Shown one piece after another: positions 35,014-42,641 of a stretch of 51,042 nucleotides of DNA; within the stretch, counting starts at the first letter, position 1; each line of letters opens with the position of its first letter. The stretch spans positions 1-51,042 of the forward strand of contig NZ_PVXN01000019.1 of the NCBI RefSeq assembly GCF_002995795.1. The letters run 5' to 3'. Under the pieces are notes generated by a model that was not told the origin of the DNA, did no database searches, and saw only the letters and a list, made by a program, of their open reading frames with translations. Source of the DNA: Clostridium thermopalmarium DSM 5974 (GTDB lineage Bacteria; Bacillota; Clostridia; Clostridiales; Clostridiaceae). The translations under genes were made by a program, and so were the position numbers.

Positions 35014-35355
35014 CTACTCCCATTCTTTCCAAACATCTGGCTTATATCCTACGGTTGCTTGTTTTCCATTTCTAACTATAGGAGTTTTGTAGAGCTTTGG
35101 ATTACTTAACAAAATTTCTTCCTTAACGCTGTCATTTCTAATATTCTTAAGATTTGATTTTTCGTACTCTTTTGATTCTTTGTTTATTAAATTACTTAAG
35201 CTCCCTACTGCTGACTTTACACTTTCTAGCTCTCTTTTACTTAACCCCTTTATATTTAAATCAATGAATTGATAACTTATTCTTCTTTCCTTAAAGTATC
35301 GTTCAGCCTTTTTCGTATCAAAACATTTTTTAACTCCATAAATTTGAATGTTCAT
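35014..35355 (-). CDS. ArsC/Spx-family protein
   Basis: 113-residue thioredoxin-fold protein of the ArsC/YffB/Spx group. The active region is YGVKKCFDTKKAE with a single Cys at 11 (not the CxxC of Spx). KTPIVRNGKQATVGYKPDVW is the typical C-terminal block with the cis-Pro TPI. True arsenate reductases of this type use the same Cys plus three Arg residues, which I cannot place with confidence. No ars genes are nearby, so arsenic resistance is not inferred. AAGGAG is 8 nt before the ATG. Last gene of the XRE-DUF2157 string. Confidence 0.88.
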   Translation of the reverse strand: MNIQIYGVKKCFDTKKAERYFKERRISYQFIDLNIKGLSKRELESVKSAVGSLSNLINKESKEYEKSNLKNIRNDSVKEEILLSNPKLYKTPIVRNGKQATVGYKPDVWKEWE

Positions 35356-35446
35356 TTTATCTTCTCCTTAATCATTTTAATATCTTTGCTATTGCTTCTT
35401 CACTAATTCCTTTAGTTATTGATACAGGCAGTAATCCACCCATCCA

Positions 35447-35779
35447 CTAGAAATAATTTGTCATCACTGGAATCACATTTATAACTGGTACCTCATAAGG
35501 ATGTACTTCTTTAATTACTTCTATAGCTTTCCTAATTACTTCTTTTTTACAAGTAAATTCTACTTTTATTTCTTCGGCCTCACAGATCTCCCCCACTTCA
35601 CCTAAATAGGGATTTGTGCCCTCTAGCGGTCTCCAAGACCCCTTAACACGAGATGTGGACATACAATTATCATATTTTTCATCTACTGTAAGCGCACCTA
35701 CTTTATTAAGTTCAAAACGCAGCTCATTTACATATTCTTCTGGTATAAAAGTTTCCACTTTAAATAATTGAAAATCCAT
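35447..35779 (-). CDS. Stand-alone NIF3/YqfO insert-domain protein
   Basis: 110-residue protein matching the ferredoxin-like (PII/CutA-like) domain inserted in YqfO/NIF3 proteins. The pieces are VETFIPEEYVNELRFELNKV, GSWRPLEGTNPYLGEVG and KEVHPYEVPVINVIP. YqfO-like domains sit over a di-metal site, but here the metal-binding halves are absent, so it is a free-standing domain of unknown function. It ends at TAG (35449-35447). The same frame stays open for 24 more codons (to TGA at 35374-35372), so either a nonsense mutation or read-through is possible. GAGG lies 8 nt before the ATG. It follows the GDYXXLXY gene by 26 bp in one operon. Confidence 0.85.
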   Translation of the reverse strand: MDFQLFKVETFIPEEYVNELRFELNKVGALTVDEKYDNCMSTSRVKGSWRPLEGTNPYLGEVGEICEAEEIKVEFTCKKEVIRKAIEVIKEVHPYEVPVINVIPVMTNYF

Positions 35780-35805
35780 GTTACTTACCTCTCCCCTCTA
35801 AATAT

Positions 35806-36417
35806 CTATTCTATAGGTAAAATCTCTTTTAGCAAAGAGTATCCATTATATACTTTTATCTTTGCTAAAATTTTTCCTTTTATCACAGTATCTTCCAAAT
35901 TTTTTCCTGTGTTTTCAGGTACAAAATATTTGTCCAGGGCATAATCTATTCTAATTCCTTTCACTTCTATTTTATGAATGCCATTTTCTTTTTTCTGAAG
36001 TTCTTCCTTATCCAACTCTTTATAAATAGGATATTTATATTTACCTTTAAGAAATACTCCACCATTTGGCTTTTGTAAAGTAACCTTATCAACCATATAA
36101 AAATCATTATATTCTTTCAATATCACATACAGCTCTTTCTTTTTTAGTCCTTTAAAATCTTCATATCCATTTCCATTTTTCATAGCTAGTATCTCATTTT
36201 CTAGTTTCTCTAAAGGTACTTCACTAATTTCATAATCAAGCCGCACATAATCGCCTCTAAATACATCTCTCGGGTCAAAAGGTTTTGTTTTTATGAGTAT
36301 TTCTTCTCCAAATATATTTGTCATTAAAGGTCTTATTGTCATAGAAAGCAGTATAAAAAATGGAATTAAAAATGACATCAAATATTTAAACCCTCTCTTT
36401 TTAACTATCTTTTTCAT
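35806..36417 (-). CDS. GDYXXLXY-domain membrane-anchored protein
   Basis: 203-residue protein with one N-terminal membrane anchor (about 11-28) and an extracytoplasmic domain. The name-giving motif is present as FRGDYVRLDYEI, preceded by KTKPFDPRD. The family is regularly encoded next to DUF2157 membrane proteins, as it is here with a 17-nt overlap, and the pair probably forms a complex. Function is unknown. AGGAGG lies 8 nt before the ATG. Later blocks VTLQKPNGGVFLKG and DYALDKYFVPENTG are also typical of the family. Confidence 0.88.
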   Translation of the reverse strand: MKKIVKKRGFKYLMSFLIPFFILLSMTIRPLMTNIFGEEILIKTKPFDPRDVFRGDYVRLDYEISEVPLEKLENEILAMKNGNGYEDFKGLKKKELYVILKEYNDFYMVDKVTLQKPNGGVFLKGKYKYPIYKELDKEELQKKENGIHKIEVKGIRIDYALDKYFVPENTGKNLEDTVIKGKILAKIKVYNGYSLLKEILPIE

Positions 36418-37483
36418 TTAAAATACCTCCTGGCTTCTTTCTAAGCTTCTCAAAATAATATCCGAATCCTAATAGGATAACTCCACCTATAACAAAGAAT
36501 AAAGATTTTGGCATAAAATCATATAGAGTGTCAAAATAGTATCTTAAAATTAAAGCGCAGATAAATATGAGAGGAATTAGCATTCCTTTTTTCACTAATA
36601 TGAGAAGGTAGAGTAATAAGATCACTGCAAAACTAATAGATACAAAATTTCCATTGTTTATAAAGCTTAGATTTTCCCAAAGATGCTTTGAGGTTAAAAA
36701 TAATCCACTTATGCCTGATACAATAAGTCCTTGAAGCTTAAATATATCCAAATTCAACTTATGTTTTATATAGTACATTAATAATCCTAATAAAAAGAAT
36801 ATTAGCGCTATATATAAATTATCTAAGTCTATATAGTTAAAAAAATATAAAACGAGATTTAAAACTATTAAATTATTGAAAAAAGTTATAACTTTAGAGT
36901 AATTGAAGTATTTATTACCTGCATAAAAGACAGCTGTAATAACTGAAGCCAAAATAATTATATTATCATCAAAACTGCTATTTATATATATGAGAAATAA
37001 AAAATGGGAAAATATAAAAATAATTTCTTCCTTTAATATAAGGCTTACAGCCAAAGCACCTATGGACCATAATAAAAATGCTCCCGTAAATTCTCCACCA
37101 TAATTAAAGGTTTGCCCCATTAAAAAAATCCCTGCTCCATAAGCTAAAACACTGAGATATAATAATGCTCTTGAGGTTTTATAATATTCCTTTTCTAACT
37201 TAAAGGATGCAAATATAGAAAAACCTACTACAGATTCAATAATTATCACCTTAAATATTTTACTAATGTATATCCAGTTACTTGCTACAAAAGTCAAAAC
37301 TCCAAGTCCAATCAACACAGCCCCTACAGTAACTAATGTTTTTATAAAATTGATATTCTCCTCTTCCTCATAGAATGTCATCATATCATCTAACTGCTGC
37401 TTAGTAATTATTCCTCTATCTTTTTGACTATTTAATTCTTCTAAAAGAAACTTATAATAAGCTTTACTCAGTTTCTTCTTCAC
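36401..37483 (-). CDS. DUF2157 polytopic membrane protein
   Basis: 360-residue membrane protein. A cytoplasmic N-terminus (1-45) with SQKDRGIITKQQLDD precedes DUF2157, whose first helix pair contains TVGAVLIGLGVLTFVASNW. About ten to twelve hydrophobic segments run to the end, with short Lys-rich loops. The start is GTG at 37483 with AAGGAGG 8 nt upstream. It overlaps the XRE gene by 20 nt and the GDYXXLXY gene by 17 nt, so all three are translationally coupled. No enzymatic motif is visible. Function unknown. Confidence 0.88.
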   Translation of the reverse strand: MKKKLSKAYYKFLLEELNSQKDRGIITKQQLDDMMTFYEEEENINFIKTLVTVGAVLIGLGVLTFVASNWIYISKIFKVIIIESVVGFSIFASFKLEKEYYKTSRALLYLSVLAYGAGIFLMGQTFNYGGEFTGAFLLWSIGALAVSLILKEEIIFIFSHFLFLIYINSSFDDNIIILASVITAVFYAGNKYFNYSKVITFFNNLIVLNLVLYFFNYIDLDNLYIALIFFLLGLLMYYIKHKLNLDIFKLQGLIVSGISGLFLTSKHLWENLSFINNGNFVSISFAVILLLYLLILVKKGMLIPLIFICALILRYYFDTLYDFMPKSLFFVIGGVILLGFGYYFEKLRKKPGGILNEKDS

Positions 37484-37952
37484 TATCTTCCCCTCCTTTT
37501 AAAAGTTCATAAAACTTCTTTAATATATATTCTTTGTCAAAAGAACTATACCATCTTCTGTTATTTCCATCTATTATTCTATAGTGAGAACTTATTATAT
37601 TTTTCTGAACCTTAAATTTTCCATCAACTTCAATATCCCTCCAAAATACCTTTCCACCACCTGTTAAATTCTTAGGAGTGTCCATATTTTTAAATACTAT
37701 GGTCTCTACAAGCTCTATAGGATCTTCTCCTATAACCATTTTTAATATCTCACTTTCTCTAAAAAGACCACATACTGCTAAAACCAATGTCCAAGAAGCT
37801 TCAGTTCTTTCCTTTTCTATTTGAATTAAAGTCTTCTTTGAAATTCCCAAAATCTCTGCCATTTTATCCTGGGAAAAATTATACTCGCTTCTTATAAGCC
37901 TGAACTTTTTTGATACTATACTTATTAACTCTTCTCGAGTTGAAATCCCCAT
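37464..37952 (-). CDS. XRE-family transcriptional regulator
   Basis: 162-residue regulator. The helix-turn-helix (about 15-70) has FRLIRSEYNFSQDKMAEILG and SKKTLIQIEKERTEASW. The C-terminal part (90-150) contains GGKVFWRDIEVDGKFKVQKN and YSSFDKEYILKKF, probably a ligand or partner module; it matches no enzyme I know. GAGGTG precedes the ATG. It is the first gene of the operon, and an 18-bp palindrome over its own -10 suggests autorepression, thereby setting DUF2157 and GDYXXLXY levels. Confidence 0.9.
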   Translation of the reverse strand: MGISTREELISIVSKKFRLIRSEYNFSQDKMAEILGISKKTLIQIEKERTEASWTLVLAVCGLFRESEILKMVIGEDPIELVETIVFKNMDTPKNLTGGGKVFWRDIEVDGKFKVQKNIISSHYRIIDGNNRRWYSSFDKEYILKKFYELLKGGEDSEEETE

Positions 37953-37998
37953 CTTTTCACCTCTATCCTCTTAATAGTATATGTAATTTTTATATGTT

Positions 37999-38034
37999 TA
38001 GTGTAATTTTACACTATTTTTATATATTCTGCAA
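37999..38034 (-). promoter_or_regulatory. XRE-operon promoter with embedded palindromic operator
   Basis: On the minus strand TTGCAG (38034-38029), a 17-bp spacer and TAAAAT (38011-38006). The -10 is inside the perfect palindrome TAGTGTAATTTTACACTA (37999-38016). The XRE start codon is 47 bp downstream. Confidence 0.75.
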
Positions 38035-38102
38035 CTATATAAAAATAATTTAATGGACGGATGATTTTGTATTATATTCATAAAAACTTCACTATGCAAA
38101 AA

Positions 38103-38201
38103 AAACTCTAATATTTCTGACTATCCACCCTAAAACCTTCTCACTATCGCTCAGATAATAGAAGATTATTATGGTATTTTTAAGTCAGAAATAAAGAGTT
38201 T
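38103..38201. repeat. Long imperfect inverted repeat, about 99 bp
   Basis: AAACTCT...ATTTCTGACT (38103-38122) pairs with 38183-38201 with a two- to three-base bulge. The 60-nt interior has a smaller CTTCT/AGAAG pairing. It lies 52 bp after the symporter stop codon in the 300-bp gap shared with the XRE promoter. It may end symporter mRNA or be a small repeat element; no coding potential is seen. Confidence 0.45.
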
Positions 38202-38252
38202 CTAATACTTGTTCAACACTACTCTACTTGATAAAAATAATGTGCATTTTTC

Positions 38253-39548
38253 TTAAATCGCGCTTTCCTCTGCATTTAGCTCTTTTTCTAAATCTATGTC
38301 GCTATTATATATATCTAAATTTAATTCTTTTTCAGAATTTGACATTATTATAGTGGCTGCTGCATCTCCTGTTACATTAACAGCAGTTCTTAACATATCA
38401 AGTAATCTATCTACACTCAATATCAATGCTATTCCTTCTACTGGAAGTCCAACTTGTTGAAGAACCATTGAAAGCATTACAATACCTGCTCCAGGAACTC
38501 CTGCTGTTCCAATTGAAGCTAAAGTAGCTGTTAATACTACCATTAACATCTCATGTATTGTAAGATTTACTCCTACTAATTGAGATATAAATATAGTCGC
38601 AACTCCCTGCATTATAGCAGTACCATCCATATTAATAGTAGCACCCAATGGTATAGTAAAACTTGCTACAGATCTAGATGCACCAAGTTTTTCTTCACAA
38701 GTTTCAAGGCTTACAGGAATTGTAGCATTACTACTTGAAGTACTAAAAGCTACAAGCATAACAGGCCAGAACTTTTTGAAAAACTTTATAGGATTAAGTC
38801 CTCCAAGTACTTTAAGTGCAGTTCCATACACTATTAAAGCTTGTAAAATTAATGATAGTATAACTGTCATGAAATATTTTAAAAGAGGCAGTAATGCTCC
38901 TATTCCTTGGAACATTATAACTTTTGATATCAACGCAAAAACTCCAACAGGCGCAGTAAGCATAATAACAGTTATCATTTTTAAAAGCACTTCATTTATT
39001 TGAGATATCATATCTAATAATGTTTCGCCTTTTTTACCAATTAATGTTATGCACATTCCAAATAATATAGCAAAAACTATTATTTGAAGCATATCTCCTT
39101 TTACCATAGCTTCAATTGGATTAGTTGGAATCATATTCACAAACATATCCATAATAAAAGGTGGAGTTGCGGTTTCAACTTTTTCGGCTGTTTGTATACT
39201 TAAATTAGTTCCTATTCCCGGCTTTATCACATTAGCAACTGCCATTGCTAAAGATATAGCTAAAGCTGTAGTAAAAACATAATATATTATAGTTTTTACT
39301 CCCACTCTTCCTAATTTTTTTATATCTCCAATGCTAGCAACTCCACATATTAGAGAGCACAATACGAGAGGTACAACTAGCATCTTTATCGCTCTTAAAA
39401 ACATATCTCCAAGAGGGGATAATATCCACTTGCTTATTCCTTCATTTATTCCCGTTGAAAAAAATAAATTTGCAATTATTCCAAACATTACTCCAGCTAC
39501 TAATGCTATTACAATCTTTGCAGCTAATGATAGTTTTCTATTATTCAT
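38253..39548 (-). CDS. Dicarboxylate/glutamate:cation symporter (DAACS)
   Basis: Membrane symporter of the GltP/GltT/DctA family, 431 residues, eight helices plus two re-entrant loops. Signature parts are the serine-rich hairpin AFSTSSSNATIPVSLETC, NMDGTA in TM7, GVPGAG in HP2 and LDMLRTAVNVTGDAAAT in TM8 with the Arg that favours acidic amino acids. Likely imports glutamate/aspartate with Na+ or H+. The C-terminal tail is acidic. GGGTGAG precedes the ATG. Single gene. Confidence 0.93.
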   Translation of the reverse strand: MNNRKLSLAAKIVIALVAGVMFGIIANLFFSTGINEGISKWILSPLGDMFLRAIKMLVVPLVLCSLICGVASIGDIKKLGRVGVKTIIYYVFTTALAISLAMAVANVIKPGIGTNLSIQTAEKVETATPPFIMDMFVNMIPTNPIEAMVKGDMLQIIVFAILFGMCITLIGKKGETLLDMISQINEVLLKMITVIMLTAPVGVFALISKVIMFQGIGALLPLLKYFMTVILSLILQALIVYGTALKVLGGLNPIKFFKKFWPVMLVAFSTSSSNATIPVSLETCEEKLGASRSVASFTIPLGATINMDGTAIMQGVATIFISQLVGVNLTIHEMLMVVLTATLASIGTAGVPGAGIVMLSMVLQQVGLPVEGIALILSVDRLLDMLRTAVNVTGDAAATIIMSNSEKELNLDIYNSDIDLEKELNAEESAI

Positions 39549-39814
39549 TATTCATCTCACCCTTTCATATGAATTTATATAAAATTAACATTCATATCTT
39601 ACTAATATTATATCAATTTAAAGCATATTCTTCAATAAAAATGAATTATTTTTTTTAATTCTTGCATATTATATTTAAGCTCGAATAATTTTCAAACAAC
39701 TTATTCGTAATACCAAGTTGTACGTATTAATATACATATATATCTTGCATCATTTATAAACTATCGTTTCTTCCTATAATTTTAAAATTTGGTATTAATT
39801 ATTTTACTTAAGTC
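39549..39814. other. Intergenic stretch upstream of symporter and thiT
   Basis: No gene is visible. A 7-bp inverted repeat CGAATAA/TTATTCG (39682-39688, 39701-39707) with a 12-bp spacer might be an operator for the symporter. The rest is AT-rich. Confidence 0.4.
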
Positions 39815-39843
39815 TTGCAATATCTATATGCTAATGCTAGAAT
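39815..39843 (+). promoter_or_regulatory. Promoter of thiT riboswitch transcript
   Basis: TTGCAA (39815-39820), a 17-bp spacer and TAGAAT (39838-39843) preceded by TGC, an extended -10. The RNA would start near 39850, directly before the TPP aptamer. Confidence 0.7.
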
Positions 39844-39862
39844 GAAATCATAAAATAAAATA

Positions 39863-39957
39863 TATGTGCTAGGGGTGCCTTTGGGCTGAGAGATGAATTT
39901 ATTCATTAACCCTCTAACCTGATCTGGATAATGCCAGCGTAGGAAAGCAGTTACATA
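39863..39957 (+). promoter_or_regulatory. TPP riboswitch (THI box)
   Basis: The aptamer shows all conserved blocks in order: GGGGTGCC, GGCTGAGAG, AACCC, AACCTGATCTGGATAATG and CCAGCGTAGGAAAG. It precedes thiT by about 105 bp and is followed by an intrinsic terminator, so thiamine pyrophosphate would stop transcription and shut off thiamine uptake. Confidence 0.96.
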
Positions 39958-39973
39958 GTACTTGTAATCTACT

Positions 39974-40001
39974 AGCCGTAATCCTACATTACGGCTTTTT
40001 T
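39974..40001 (+). terminator. Riboswitch-controlled terminator
   Basis: Perfect 9-bp arms AGCCGTAAT (39974-39982) and ATTACGGCT (39988-39996) with a six-T run, between the TPP aptamer and thiT. This is the expression platform. Confidence 0.9.
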
Positions 40002-40063
40002 GATTATAAGGATTATAATCCTACTGCAACTTCCTTAGCACAAATTTAAAGGAGGTTATTTTT

Positions 40064-40702
40064 ATGTCATTAAAAGAAAATATTTTAACTCTAATCAAAA
40101 ATCCAACTTCAATTATTGCACTTATAGGTTTATTAATTATAATAGGAGTGCTAATAAAGACTAGAAAAATTAAACTTAATTCAAGAATTATAGCTATTAT
40201 TGGCGTATCTTTAGGGTTAGCCACAGTACTTAAGGTATTTAGAATATATCACTTACCTCAAGGTGGAAGCATTACTGCTGGAAGCATGGTACCAATATTA
40301 TTAGTTGCTTTTTTCTATGGCCCTGAAATAGGTTTTTTAACAGGATTCCTATATGGACTTATTACTCTTTCTCTTGACCCATATATTTTGCATCCTGTTC
40401 AAGTTTTATTTGATTATCCATTACCATTTATAGCTTTAGGACTAGCTGGATACTTCCCAGAGAGAAAAGTGCTAGGTTCCGTTGTGGCCATCTTTGGAAG
40501 ATTTTTATGTCACTTCATTTCCGGATGGGTCTTCTTTGGAAGCTTTGCTCCTAAAGGAATGTCCCCATTTATATATTCGTTTACAGTAAATGGTCTATTT
40601 ATCTTGGTGGAAGGTGGAGTTGCCATTGCTATAATGTCATTACTGCCAGTAAAAAATCTAAGGGCAATCTTAAATAGAGGAAACAAAAACTTTGCTCACT
40701 AG
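40064..40702 (+). CDS. thiT: Thiamine ECF transporter S component
   Basis: Substrate-binding membrane subunit of an energy-coupling-factor importer for thiamine, 212 residues with six TM helices plus one extra N-terminal helix. The thiamine-site block is LPQGGSITAGSMVPILLVAF, then LYGLITLSLDPYILHPVQ and LFDYPLPFIALGLAGYF. The shared energising subunits EcfA, EcfA' and EcfT are not in the window and are normally encoded elsewhere. AAGGAGG lies 8 nt before the ATG. Controlled by the TPP riboswitch just upstream. Confidence 0.96.
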   Translation: MSLKENILTLIKNPTSIIALIGLLIIIGVLIKTRKIKLNSRIIAIIGVSLGLATVLKVFRIYHLPQGGSITAGSMVPILLVAFFYGPEIGFLTGFLYGLITLSLDPYILHPVQVLFDYPLPFIALGLAGYFPERKVLGSVVAIFGRFLCHFISGWVFFGSFAPKGMSPFIYSFTVNGLFILVEGGVAIAIMSLLPVKNLRAILNRGNKNFAH

Positions 40703-40820
40703 AAGAAAATCTAGCATCATTCAATGTTAAACATTACGTATCGGATTTGCATTTAGGAAAGATTCTAATAGCGTCCTATAGTTGCCACCTATTATTTCAC
40801 TTGATATTTTAATAAACAAT

Positions 40821-40848
40821 TTGATAGTATAATTAAGTAGGTTATAAT
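40821..40848 (+). promoter_or_regulatory. Promoter of split lysO genes
   Basis: TTGATA (40821-40826), a 16-bp spacer and TATAAT (40843-40848), 21 bp before the first ATG. The short leader leaves no room for a riboswitch. Confidence 0.7.
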
Positions 40849-40869
40849 TTTACGAAAGGAAGAAATCTT

Positions 40870-41151
40870 ATGTGGACAATTCTTCTATCTTTATCAGTAG
40901 GTGCAGCTATAGGATATTTCTTCAAATTATCTCATAAGCAAAAGAAAATTAATAATAAAATTCAGCAATTTGGAGTAATATTTTTGCTTTTTTCTATGGG
41001 AGTATCTGCTGGCGCAAATAAATCTGTAATTAAAAACTTAAAAAATATAGGCGCTGTATCTATCACCTTTGCCATTTTGACTTCTTTATTTAGTATTATT
41101 TTAGTATTTATAGTAACTAATAAGTTTATGAAGGAGAGTGATTCTAAGTGA
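40870..41151 (+). CDS. LysO-type lysine exporter, N-terminal half
   Basis: 93-residue membrane protein with three hydrophobic segments (about 3-19, 34-48, 61-82). It corresponds to the front part of LysO (YbjE), the L-lysine/thialysine exporter that is a single chain of about 300 residues in E. coli. The segment SMGVSAGANKSVIKNLKN (42-59) is repeated at the same residue numbers in the next gene (SVGIDVGSNKSILKDLKN). The stop codon overlaps the next GTG by four bases (GTGA). The two products are expected to assemble. This split form is common in clostridia, so a recent frameshift is unlikely. Confidence 0.85.
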   Translation: MWTILLSLSVGAAIGYFFKLSHKQKKINNKIQQFGVIFLLFSMGVSAGANKSVIKNLKNIGAVSITFAILTSLFSIILVFIVTNKFMKESDSK

Positions 41152-41744
41152 CACTCATTATACTTATAGCAGTTATAACTGGGATGCTCTCTGGATATCT
41201 TATAGTCCCTGAAAGTATTGCAAATAATATGGAAATTTTCAGTACCATTGCTCTAAATATTTTAATTTTATCTGTTGGAATTGATGTGGGATCTAATAAA
41301 TCTATCCTAAAAGATTTAAAAAATACTGGTTTTAGGGTATTGCTAATTCCATTGTGTATAATCTTAGGAAGTTTTACTGGAGGCATTATAACTTCCTTAA
41401 TTTATCATATTCCAATGAAATCTGGCTTATCTATAGCCTCTGGTTTTGGGTGGTATAGTTTATCTGGAGTGATGTTATCAAATCTAGATGGAGTTAATAT
41501 TGGAACTATAGCTTTTCTTACAAATATCTTTAGAGAACTTATTGCAGTAATGCTCATTCCTGTTATTGCATCTAGATTAAATCATTATACTGTTATAGCT
41601 CCAGCTGGTGCCACTTCTATGGATACTACTCTTCCTCTTATATCCGAGGTTACATCTCCTAATATAACTATGATATCATTTTTAAATGGAGCAATACTAA
41701 GTTCTCTTGTTCCAGTGCTTATAAGTTTTTTCTATAGCTTCTAA
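41148..41744 (+). CDS. LysO-type lysine exporter, C-terminal part
   Basis: 198-residue membrane protein, the remaining part of a LysO exporter with about six hydrophobic segments. Family blocks are SGFGWYSLSGVMLS, LTNIFRELIAVMLIPV and IAPAGATSMDTTLPLI. The start is GTG at 41148 inside a GTGA overlap; AAGGAG lies 11 nt upstream within the preceding gene. It should form a heteromer with the N-terminal product. Lysine export protects against excess lysine or toxic analogues. Confidence 0.88.
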   Translation: MTLIILIAVITGMLSGYLIVPESIANNMEIFSTIALNILILSVGIDVGSNKSILKDLKNTGFRVLLIPLCIILGSFTGGIITSLIYHIPMKSGLSIASGFGWYSLSGVMLSNLDGVNIGTIAFLTNIFRELIAVMLIPVIASRLNHYTVIAPAGATSMDTTLPLISEVTSPNITMISFLNGAILSSLVPVLISFFYSF

Positions 41745-41789
41745 TATCTATATTTTAAAATACTAAAAGTCATCTAATCTTATTAAATA

Positions 41790-41818
41790 TGTTTACCCCT
41801 TAAATTTGGTGGTATAAT
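41790..41818 (+). promoter_or_regulatory. Exonuclease promoter, extended -10
   Basis: TGGTATAAT (41810-41818) is an extended -10. The -35 TGTTTA (41790-41795) is weak and 17 bp away. The start codon follows 33 bp downstream. Confidence 0.55.
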
Positions 41819-41851
41819 AATAGTGAAACTTAAACTTAGGGGATATTTATA

Positions 41852-42607
41852 ATGAATTATATAGTATTTGATTTAGAATTCAACCAAGGATATAGCCCTG
41901 TAAAAGGTGATAAAAGTGCAATAAACAAAGACTGTCCTTTTGAAATAATTCAGCTCGGAGCTGTTAAATTAGATAAAAATTTGAACACTATTTCTACTTT
42001 GGACAGACTTATAAAACCTAGTATATATACTACCCTTCATCCTCTTATAGCTGAGCTTACAGGGCTTACTATAGAAAAGCTTAATAAAGCAAAACCTTTT
42101 GAAATTATATATGAAGAATTCATGGAATTTTTAAATGGTGACAGAAGCATTTTATGCACTTGGGGCATGGCAGATATTAGGGAGTTATTTAGAAATATAC
42201 TCTACTATAAACTAGATATTTCTAAAGTTCCAAATGAGTATATAGATCTTCAAAGTTATGCATCTAAATATCTTAAGCGTAAAAAAGGTTTTAGCATAGG
42301 TCTAGGTGCTGCAGTTGCCTTGCTGAATATTCCTTTTAAAGAGGATTTTCATAACGCTCTTGCAGATGCTACTTATACAGCAGAAGTATTTAAAAAAATA
42401 TATAGCAAAAATATTAAACCTAAAATATGCACCTTTTATAAAAATAAAAAAGATAATAAGCTCAATAAAAGAAAACAGACTGTAGACTATGATAGTCTAA
42501 TCAATCAGTTTGAAAAAATATTTAATAGAGAAATCTCCGAAGAAGAAAAGTCCATGATTAAATTAGCCTATATTATGGGTAAGACAAACCAATTTCAAAA
42601 TAAATAA
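41852..42607 (+). CDS. DEDDh-type 3'-5' exonuclease (KapD/ERI-1-like)
   Basis: 251-residue cytoplasmic exonuclease of the DnaQ/RNase T superfamily. Exo I is FDLEFNQG (D7, E9), Exo II has the TWGMADIRE block with its Asp, and Exo III is HNALADATYTAEVF with the catalytic His and Asp. FEIIQLGAVKLD near the N-terminus is typical of KapD and ERI-1-like RNases, so RNA may be the substrate rather than DNA. The last 60 residues are a Lys-rich tail specific to clostridial members. GGGG is 9 nt before the ATG. Single gene. Confidence 0.9.
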   Translation: MNYIVFDLEFNQGYSPVKGDKSAINKDCPFEIIQLGAVKLDKNLNTISTLDRLIKPSIYTTLHPLIAELTGLTIEKLNKAKPFEIIYEEFMEFLNGDRSILCTWGMADIRELFRNILYYKLDISKVPNEYIDLQSYASKYLKRKKGFSIGLGAAVALLNIPFKEDFHNALADATYTAEVFKKIYSKNIKPKICTFYKNKKDNKLNKRKQTVDYDSLINQFEKIFNREISEEEKSMIKLAYIMGKTNQFQNK

Positions 42608-42641
42608 AAGTATCTAAGGATAAATCTCCTTAGATACTTTT
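42606..42641. terminator. Bidirectional terminator between exonuclease and trkH
   Basis: Perfect 15-bp arms (42606-42620 and 42627-42641) with a TAAATC loop. They start 1 nt before the exonuclease frame ends and touch the trkH stop codon, so the convergent genes share it. Confidence 0.9.

Noticed and set aside
38103-38201. Transposon-like miniature element (MITE)
   Set aside because: Inverted arms are present, but I see no flanking target duplication and no second copy in the window; kept only as an unclassified repeat.
39685-39699. CodY-like box near the symporter promoter
   Set aside because: Three mismatches to the 15-base consensus in AT-rich DNA is not above chance by eye.
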